Source of the DNA: Stenopsyche tienmushanensis | Lineage: Eukaryota > Arthropoda > Insecta > Trichoptera > Stenopsychidae | Assembly: GCA_008973525.1 (NCBI GenBank) | Contig: WACJ01000406.1 | Location: 930,001 to 994,000 of the forward strand | DNA: 64,000 nucleotides | Direction of reading: 5' to 3' | Shown: piece by piece, positions 55,800 to 64,000 of the stretch | Position numbering within the stretch: position 1 is the first letter of the stretch | Layout: every line of letters begins with the position of its first letter | Notes under the pieces: model-generated | What the model was told of the DNA's origin: nothing | The model's input: only the letters and a program-made list of their open reading frames with translations | Databases searched by the model: none | Position numbers and translations under genes: made by a program

Positions 55800-56515
55800 T
55801 ATTGAGAAAATTGCAGGAAACAATAAACATTTGTCATCCAAAAAATTAAAATCTGCAAATACTGTTTAAAATTCAATTAAATCTGGGTAATTTTAATAAG
55901 ATGCTGTTGCATCTAAATTTGATTTGTTTATCTGCTTTTCCCAAATAATTAACTTACATTTGAATGCTTCAATTTTTACACAAGTCATAATAACAAGAAA
56001 ACAAGCTTGTGTCTAGATTTCTTTTTTCAAACCCCAGAAATATTTAAAAAATTTATAGCAGGATAACTAACATAGCTCGGTAGAGTAAAAAAGACCAGAT
56101 ATTCTTATTCTCATTCAAGAAAGCGAGATCATTGAGTCGCTTATTAGAGCCTCGAGATCATATGAAATTGATAACTTTGAATTTGTATTTTCTTCGTAAA
56201 AATTACTTCTTGATGTGCAAATACATTGCGTATGATGAATGTTGGATTAATCGTAAATTTCACCTTATTTTTTTCTGAAGTAATGTCCCGAAGTCCTTGT
56301 TTTTTCCGGTCATTAAAGGATCTATAGCTACAAAAGTTATTTTTGACAGGAAGCAGAAGTTTTTAAAATAAAATCAAATATATTGTATTCTGTATTAGTA
56401 CAATGCATCAGTACTAGTCTCAAAAAATCTCAGAAATTCAGAAGTCTTCTTCCTGTGAACAAATTGCATCTTGTTAACGATATCTATATAAACTTTTAGA
56501 TATATAGCGCATTCC
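55800..56515. other. Intergenic, possible small minus-strand exons
   Basis: A 64-base segment at 56327-56264 (minus) has a fair acceptor (TTTTGTAG) and donor (GTGAAA). Another frame at about 56165-56072 ends at a GTTAGT donor. Neither encodes a recognisable motif, so I do not call them genes. Confidence 0.2.
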
Positions 56516-56519
56516 ATCC

Positions 56520-56592
56520 TGTGGTGATGCACGGGAAATGAGAGTCGTTATATGGCCTTGGCTGCGAGAAGATGTCCTTCCCGCAGGCTCAT
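56520..56592. repeat. Short copy of MITE module B
   Basis: GTGATGCACGGGAAATGAGAG followed by GGCCTTGGCTGCGAGAAGAT and CCTTCCCGCAG parallels 7260-7340 in the same orientation. Confidence 0.6.
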
Positions 56593-56599
56593 AGTTGTT

Positions 56600-58360
56600 C
56601 GTAATGCTTTACGTAAAGCTTTTTCCAGATAAACAATTTCTATAGCATTATTTAAGCATTCTTGTATATGTTTTGATGACTGTACCTCAAAAAATATTCA
56701 TTGTTTATTCGTGGGCCGCGAGTTTGATACCCTTACTATATCATCATTATCATTAAGCTTTATTTACACATAAATTTAAAATGCTTAAGCCTTCAAATTG
56801 TGTTTATGTAATCTGATTATAATCACTCTATCAAACTGGTCGACGCACTATATTTAAACGAATCTCGTCATTAAAACGCTAAATGACCCAATCGATCGAT
56901 TGGCAGAGCTATATCGGACATTAATGACAGCCGTTACAAGTAGATATTTGTGAGTTGCTACGGAGATGTTTCAAATGCTGATGGCGTTGAAAAGCTCAAT
57001 GATTTAATCTCATTTTAGTGCTTTATTTAACGGATTTTGGCAACGCTCGCGACCATAATCCATTGAGGACGCCACAATATAATGTAACTGCTTTCATAGA
57101 ATTACTCGCATCGCTATTTCTTCAATAAAAATGCCTGACAGCTCGACAGTTTCAGATTGAGAAGAATGAATGGAGCGACTTTGAACTCGGACGTGAAAGA
57201 CGTGAAAAATAATCGGCGCGTACTTGTAGGCAAATCCCTTTGCTATCCTATTAATTTGAGCATTTGGTTCCGCGTTTATTCTCAAAATATCGCGTTGAAA
57301 TTCAATTCACATGGCAATTTCAAAATAAAGCCATGACAGCATACCTTCCGATGGCACGCATTCGATCCAAAACCACATGCCATGGAAGTCGTGCGTTTGC
57401 TCGTTGCTCATAACAATTACATGTGTGGTTTATAACAGGGTAAATAATGGCTTCCCATGGATATTGTCGCTTAAATAATGCATATTTATTTAAGGAAAGT
57501 TGTTGAATTTCTTTAATGAGTCCTTGTATCAATTTAGGAACATCAATGTCGGAAGTTATGACAAAAAGAAGAGCCGCATGCGTGGGCATCTACTCGACGC
57601 ATTCTCGAATGTTAAAATAGACCAATTCAAATTAATGGAACTCTATTAGCTTCAGTTTGATTTTTTTAAACCAGGTATACTACATAAAGACATTACGAAT
57701 CTGAAAATAAGATCTACCACACAATATTGACATATTTCATATTGAATTCGTGGCGAAATTGGTATCGATCCGATTTGCCATTATTATTTTTTAGCGTGTT
57801 TCGTTGGAATTTTTCAAAAAATTTTTCATATGCTCATCTGTATTATAATACAATTTAAGATGAACTGTACATTATAAAATTTTAAAAATGTCTGCGCTTA
57901 TATATGCCACCGTCCGTACCAACTTATTGTTCCACGTGCACATCTGTTAGCAGTAAGTCTTTCAAATATTTACACACAAATATTCGTTTTACATTTTAAT
58001 ATGAACTTAATTGCTAATCCATTCGTTTATCGTTTAAACTAGTAATGGGTAATATTTCAGAACTCCACGAAGTAACTGTTTTGATCGATAGATTATCAAG
58101 ATGATTGTTTAAGTTCTTTGATATGGAAACTTTTAATTCAACATATATTCATAGATATTTCAACTAAAATTATGCATATTCCATTTGTAGCCTGTTAAAC
58201 CATATTTAAATATCTGTGCCAAGAGCATTATTATGACAGAGAACAAAGCACTTAATTGTATTTACACATATTGTATATGACTAAACATTGATATGGAGCT
58301 TTTCTACAATAGAAAGATACGTGATTTATCTCACCTATAGCAATCAATGATAGGACCATC
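56600..58360. other. Intergenic, no recognised gene
   Basis: 56930-57600 has open frames on the minus strand (57094-57285, 57320-57589) without recognisable domains. Balanced composition suggests possible conserved non-coding DNA. The rest is AT-rich. Confidence 0.4.
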
Positions 58361-58368
58361 CCTTAGAC
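58361..58368. repeat. 8-bp target-site duplication, left
   Basis: CCTTAGAC, identical to 60401-60408 on the other side of the hAT element. Confidence 0.95.
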
Positions 58369-58544
58369 CAGTGCTCCGCAACCGGTGTGCCGCGGCACAC
58401 TGGTGTGCCGTGAGCCGATACAGGTGTGCCGCGGTAAAATAAGACAATATTATAAGTAAAATATTTTTCAATAGTTCTCCAGCGCCTGTCACCTATTTAT
58501 GTTGCCAGACACCTAAAACCAGATATTAATATTTCTATTCCGGG

Positions 58545-59080
58545 ATTCATCTGTCATCGTGCTGACAGAATCAACAGAATTCAGATTGGATCACTTTGTA
58601 AAACCATCAAATCACACAAAAACAAAGCTACGGAAATTCCTAATTTGGTTAGAAACTATAAGATAGCCGAAACCGATTTAGAAAAGGCAAACATGCTTAC
58701 AGAAACCTTGTGCCTAAATCACAAGATTTTCGAAAATATGAGCGACAGCAAAACAAAGAAAGCTGTTAACAAAACAATTAGGGATTTCCGTGAAAGCTCA
58801 AATAATGACATGTACAAAATTAAATTGGTAACTCCTTTAGAAATAATAAAAATCATTAGAAAACTAAAAAACTAAAAGTCCTTGGGTTTTGACACAATCG
58901 ATAATATGATAATAAAAAAATCTGCCATTCGTATAACTAAAATATTTTATGCGTGCCTAAATATGAGGTATTTCCCAGCCATTTTCTTTGCCAAAACCAG
59001 TAATTCCTTTGCTAAAACTAAGCAAGGATAGCAACGATCCTACAAATTACCAACCGATCAGCCTACTTTAGTCGTATTAC
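58545..59080 (+). pseudogene. Jockey-like LINE fragment nested in the hAT element
   Basis: Frames give NISIPGFICHRADRIN, resembling the endonuclease end. Then follows the 76-codon frame at 58645-58875 with LVTPLEIIKIIRKLKN, and after a stop KSLGFDTIDNMIIKK, CLNMRYFPAIF and a remnant of the NYRPISLL block (YKLPTDQPTL). This is the pre-RT to RT domain 1-2 region of jockey-clade LINEs. No catalytic YADD box is present. It is truncated at both ends. It must have entered before or between movements of the hAT, because the hAT flanks are intact. Confidence 0.7.
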
Positions 59081-59610
59081 CGTGCTACGTCATATTCACT
59101 CGTCTTGCGGCAGTAGTTACCATTCATTACTATTAGTTGTGTTAATGAATTTTGTATGGTTATGCGTTCTTCGTGTGATCAATATTTAATTTTACACTTA
59201 TTTAAATATGGTATAACTAAGACTACTCTGAGTTCTGTCTGCGAAGTCCTCTCATTGAAAGCTTGAGTTTAGACTCACTTCTGAGCTCGAGTTTGGGTAT
59301 TCCACCCCTCGCAGCCGCAGTCTGTTCAAAGTGGAACAAATAAGCATACTGTGGAGAAAAAATCGTCTTTGAAATCCAACACCACCACCCTGTGGAGTCT
59401 TTCTCGCCGATGTTACGAGGGACGCGGCAGCTGCGGGTCGTCAGAAGCTCTACGAACGAAGGTAACTGGGACTGGTCGACAGAAGCATGACGAAGATAAC
59501 TGGGCCCCGATATTCAGCTGAGGGCTCTCGCCCACGTTACAATGGATACAATTTTACGTGGAAAAGATTCGTCTTTACATACAGAAGAACACAGCACAGG
59601 CATTGCAAAA

Positions 59611-60135
59611 ATGCCAAAGAAGACTATGAAAATGAAGCACAACGAAGACTACATTCAATATGGATTCTGGTGATGTGGTGATGAAACAGCTCCAAAGCCA
59701 CAATGCATCATTTGCAGTGAACAGCTATCAAACGAAGCAATGGCACCCAATAAATTAAATCGCCATCTAAATTCAAACCATCCCAGTTGCGTCAAAAATG
59801 ATAAACAATATTTTCAAAGGCGTTTAGAACCAAATTAAAAACAGAAAATTTATGAATTCGGCCTTTACGGTTTCTGAAAAGGCCTTAGAAGCTAGCTACC
59901 TTTTTGCAAAATTAACTGCACGTCAGAAAAAACCACATACTATCGGCGAAACACTTATAAAACCAGTATGCAAGGAAGTTGTTCGACTTATGCTTGAGCC
60001 CAATGATGTTAAGGAAGTAAATAATGTTTCGTTGTCTGCCAATACTGTTAAAAGACTTATTCATGACATGTCAAGCGATATTTTAGGAACACTGATTAGA
60101 AATTTGGCTGAAAAATTTGAATCGAAAAAAGCGTA
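59611..60135 (+). pseudogene. hAT transposase N-terminal part (BED finger) of SCAND3/ZBED type, truncated
   Basis: The ATG at 59611 starts MPKKTMKMKHNEDYIQYGFW. A TGA stop then interrupts, followed by a BED-type zinc finger: CIIC with downstream LNRHLNSNHPSC, two cysteines and two histidines. A frameshift leads to the 94-codon frame at 59852-60136 (EKALEASYLFAKLTARQKKP, HTIGETLIKPVCKEVVRLML, LSANTVKRLIHDMSSDI). These match the region before the catalytic domain in the hAT group that gave rise to ZBED5/SCAND3-like proteins. The protein ends before any catalytic residue. It could bind element ends but not cut. Confidence 0.85.
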
Positions 60136-60400
60136 GGTATCACATTAATAATTATTAAGATTGCAAAAAAGCAAATATAGTATAGTTTTTTATGTATGTG
60201 TACATATGAAATAATAAAAAAAAAATTATTGTAAAATTGTATAAAATATTTAGGCCCTTTTAGAGTATTTTTTATGTACTATGGGGAGAGCTGTTTAAAA
60301 ATAAATAAATCAATATCTATTATTTTTGGCTTTTGGTGTGCCGCGAAATTTAAAGAAGAGCTTTGGTGTGCCGTAGGTGAGAAAACGTTGCGGAGCACTG

Positions 60401-60408
60401 CCTTAGAC
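60401..60408. repeat. 8-bp target-site duplication, right
   Basis: CCTTAGAC, identical to 58361-58368. Confidence 0.95.
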
Positions 60409-60409
60409 A

Positions 60410-62890
60410 ATACTATTGCTTTTAAATCTGTTATGGAATATAACAAATCGATTTTTATGGCATTGTGAAGATGAAAGATTGGCAGAGACCTTGTATTATT
60501 GAACGAATAGAGCAACTCCAAGTGTTTGTCACAGGTTAATAAATAGAATAACGTGCGTGGAATATCTATTCTGAACCTGATCCAATTCTATAATTTAATT
60601 GTGGGTGGCAACTTGTGCTTCATTTCGTAAGCCAACTCATCTACCCATTTATTGGGATGCAATTCCAGAAATACATTTTTTTCTGTTCGATGCTCTCTGA
60701 ATCATCTGATTGATATAAGAGCGGATTTTGGGTCATAAATTATGTTTAAAAAAAACTGCATATAAAATTTTGGCAACTAATGATGAAGAATGCTAAAATT
60801 AGGAACACGATATTCTTACCTGTGGATAATCTGTTACTAATTTCTAGACTTTCTTGTCATTTTAAAGTTACCATTTTCATTGACGTCATCTTTCTTAACT
60901 ACGTTTATCGCAGATGACTGCTTATAGTGTTTGAATTTATCGATTTGAATACACAATAAAGTGTTGGTGTTTCTTTTATGGATAATATAGGATTTTTGCA
61001 GTCTTTTTCATATGCTAAATTTCCAATTTTTTAAACGAATCATTCTTGCTATTTCCCAATGTTTTAAATAGCACAAAAAGTTTCTGCGTATCCATACATT
61101 TTAAAATATTCAGAGAAACGATTAGAAACTGAATAGTTTAAATATCATAGCTCCTTCTCGGAAGATGACTGTATCAATCCAGTTATATCCATTAAATTAA
61201 CTGAAAAGCTAACGGAAGTATGTTAATATATTAAAATTTTGGCACACTATGATATTTTAAAACGTTATGGATTTTTCAGTTTAACCGTTTTAATTATTCA
61301 TCGGATTTCTTGATATTTTGAAAAATATCAGCACAAAATACGTATGTAGCTGATGCCTGATTTTGTCGAGGGTGGTGCGTGAAGACATTAATTTAAAACG
61401 CGTGATATATGTATTCAAATTTGTTTGCTGTTATTTTGGCAAGGACATTGTCCAAACTAATGAGATATGTCTTTAAATAATCTAAATTGGATGTTTGGAT
61501 GAACGTTTTTCCATAGTGGAAAATTTCAAAATACGATTGCACTGACCTGAAATAATTAATATGGATTAGACCTTAAATAAACATCCAAAAGACACAAAAT
61601 AGCCTCGATGTCGAAATTTTGTAAATCAAAGTTCCCAAATGGCAACCCCAATGAAATCTTGATACATGCCACGCGCGCAATAAATTAGAAAAAAATCATT
61701 AACATTGACGACCAGCCATGTGGTTTCCAGATATATCCCGTAATCATATTTATAAATATGGATTGCATACATTCAAATATTTGCGTCGGTTGTTCGTGGC
61801 TTTGAATCCGTTGATTTTACGTAATGCCAATAAACCCCTAAAGCAATTCGCCACATTCTGGACGCATGATTTCTATCTTTACTTTTATAATTCGATCCGA
61901 CGATCTATAAATACGAGCTTTCGAAAATTCATTCTATATTTGCTTGTCGAATATATATAGATCCTTTAAAATTGACCCCGCGAACGAAACACAGATAAGG
62001 AGTCCATATCGAGCTTATGGCTCCGAGCTTTATTATTGCTATCAATCAAGTTCGTATCGTAACGCCTTTGAAGCACACTAAAGATAGCTTCTGTCATTCC
62101 GATATTGACCAATAGCCGAACCATGATTTAGAAGCCACTATAAGTCCTGACCTTCCTGCTGCTATGACTCATGATCCATTTTCGCTTTGGATAGAAATTG
62201 GTCTTGAATGTTAAAATCGTCGATTTTTAATACCCAATCGAGTGCTTGGAATCTGACAACCATTCCATAAATTCAATCCAGCAACATAGCTTGATGATCC
62301 TAAAAATAGTTGAAACTGTTATTTAAAGACACGCAAAGGCGCGTACTTCAATATCATTAATATGCTTTAAAGGAAAATTTGATGGCTTATTACGTGTTAC
62401 GCATTGAAAGATCATATTTTGTATAATTTATGATTTTTACAAGAACAGCATATTAATTAATTAATTCTTCTTAAATATTTAGACTAAATTCATAAGCCAA
62501 TGAAGAATGTCTTTCTGGAAATTATTGTCTATAATAATATCTTTATTTAACGTCAATTTATGAGGGTGGAAAAATTAAGGATTTGGGTAGAATGGATAAA
62601 TGAATATTGGCTGCAATATGATTAGGATGATAATTATTATTGACTATTCAGATAAAAACTTATGATGAACCCTCAGTATTCACATGTAAAGTGTTATTAA
62701 AGCTAGCTATAAAAATAATCGAATATGCTTTTTAATAGTAACGTGTTCCTATAACATAGATATGATGGTGTATTCATATTTTATAACAATTTAGTTAAAT
62801 TTGTTATTATTTTCTCATTCGGAAGGGCACAATATGAAATCTTTATTTGAACTCATCAGAAGAGTTTAACGCTTCATTATTACAAATTTT
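60410..62890. other. Intergenic, no recognised gene
   Basis: AT-rich. 61660-62330 is somewhat more balanced. No gene, RNA or repeat was recognised. Confidence 0.4.
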
Positions 62891-62899
62891 CTATGCAAA

Positions 62900-63961
62900 T
62901 TAGTATGAGTAGTTGGTAATCACTGTATAAAATGAACTCAAATGCATTGATTTGGTTTGCCTTCGATTTGACGTCAAAGATCCAGCGTTTGCTATTCTTA
63001 GTATTTTAAATTCTATGTGAACGCCTACATTTTTCCGCCCGAGACCGATCTCATTATTTTTACAAGTAACATTTTCCAATTTATCTAGTACAGTACAAGT
63101 TCCGACATAGTAATGGAACGTTTGTCCATGCAAATTGACCATCCTTGCCGACGTCCGACAATTTTCTTGGCGACACGCTAAGGTTTTAGCGTCAATTTGA
63201 GGCACCATTGAGCAGAAAGGCGCTAAGTGCGATGCCACCAGTACTGTCATTTGTGGGGACGCTATAAAAATAAAGGTGTAGCCGATGGCACTCCTAACCC
63301 AGTTTTGCACAAATGTTGGTAAAAGATCCATAAAAGAGGGCACGGCGGGTTGGCACAAGGAACTGTCTGTCGCAGGAAATATCGTGCCCATATTTTTCGT
63401 TATTTTTGATGAATGAACGGCTCATGATGTGGCCAACTAGTTCAGACGTCAATCCTGAAATAAGTAATGCTAAAATCTTTCCGCCATTATTACCCCGTCG
63501 TGCATTAGCCTTCGAAGCCGACATTATTGGAACGGCGAAGAAACGTAATCGAGTTGGATCATATGAAAGCATTAACGGTGGATGTATAAACAGGAAATGC
63601 GTAAATGATGAATTGAATTGAACACATGAAAAATTGATTTTCAGACAGGTTGCGAAAAACTCCAACGCCAGACGCTCTTACAATATGTAACGATGCCAAT
63701 GATTGTCCATTTCCGATATCAATCAAAGACCCATCCATGACCTATTTTCTACTTCCTGTCCGAAATTTATTCAGGAGCAAAATGGATGTCGAATTGTTTT
63801 TTAATGCTCCATCACACCCATCAAAACAACCCGCCGACAACATGATAAATTCGCCCCATCGTCAAAGAGCGCCCGCCATACATCGTTCCTTGGAATTCAT
63901 CATGCCACCGCCTTATTTTTCTAATCCCATAAAAATCCCATATTATGATATAGTATTATGA
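62900..63961. other. Region with long open frames on both strands, unassigned
   Basis: The longest frames are minus 63391-62900 (163 codons, MGTIFPATDSSLCQPAVPSF at its start) and 63665-63294, and plus 63650-63961. They overlap in different frames and none shows a recognised domain. The proteins have no clear hydrophobic pattern of a known family. Low stop density due to higher GC is a sufficient explanation. Conserved non-coding DNA or an uncharacterised exon is possible. Confidence 0.25.
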
Positions 63962-64000
63962 TGTATGTGTTAATAATGAATAAGCGGAAATATATCGTTA

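Larger units (their letters stand above)
58369..60400 (+). mobile_element. hAT element with intact ends and perfect target duplication
   Basis: Terminal inverted repeats CAGTGCTCCGCAAC (58369-58382) and GTTGCGGAGCACTG (60387-60400) are identical over 14 bases. Subterminal repeats GGTGTGCCG occur several times at both ends, plausible transposase binding sites. Flanking CCTTAGAC copies are identical. The element is 2032 bp. It carries a BED zinc finger and the following domain of a hAT transposase but no DDE/RNase H catalytic domain. It also carries a nested LINE fragment. It must therefore have moved using a related enzyme, or have been trimmed before its last move. Confidence 0.92.

Overview
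The window looks like AT-rich insect nuclear DNA. The one well-supported protein gene has multiple exons and short (74-82 bp) introns. The rest is dominated by decayed mobile elements of types common in arthropods: mariner, Tigger/pogo, hAT, TTAA-flanked MITEs, and R1- and jockey-type LINEs. There are no bacterial operons, no CRISPR arrays and no rRNA. I cannot name the insect order.

Main gene: a class I alpha-1,2-mannosidase (GH47, Golgi MAN1A type) lies on the + strand at 25832-30188 in nine exons. It has a signal anchor, the full catalytic domain and the C-terminal calcium-ligand motif. Three one-base reading-frame problems fall at or next to short homopolymer runs. They may be assembly indels, or the gene may be newly broken. 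Intron 1 carries a hAT MITE and a TTAA MITE, intron 7 carries a LINE fragment, and the 3' flank holds another TTAA MITE.

Other possible host sequence: a 43-base first coding exon with a signal peptide, good start context and a consensus donor at 43670-43712 (+). There are also weak exons for a multi-pass membrane protein on the minus strand at 54.2-55.7 kb.

Repeat layout: 0.2-0.8 kb, Tigger remnant. 3.5-5.3 kb, Tigger split by an R1-like LINE. 7.2-8.6 kb, modular MITE piece and two overlapping mariner copies. 10.1-11.2 kb, MITE cluster. 12.8-13.7 kb, best-preserved mariner (DD34D). 15.2-18.6 kb, two copies of a TA-flanked MITE. 18.7-19.5 kb, second Tigger-type transposase. 24.8-25.1 kb, mariner. 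35.0-35.8 kb, composite MITE. 37.1-37.6, 41.4-42.5, 47.1-48.3 and 51.2-51.6 kb, four further mariner-type remnants. 50.6-51.2 kb, clean TTAA element. 52.1-52.4 kb, MITE ends. 58.4-60.4 kb, a hAT element with perfect 8-bp target duplications and a nested jockey fragment.

The remaining sequence is AT-rich and shows no recognised genes. Some stretches with unusually balanced base composition could be conserved non-coding DNA, but that needs comparative data.
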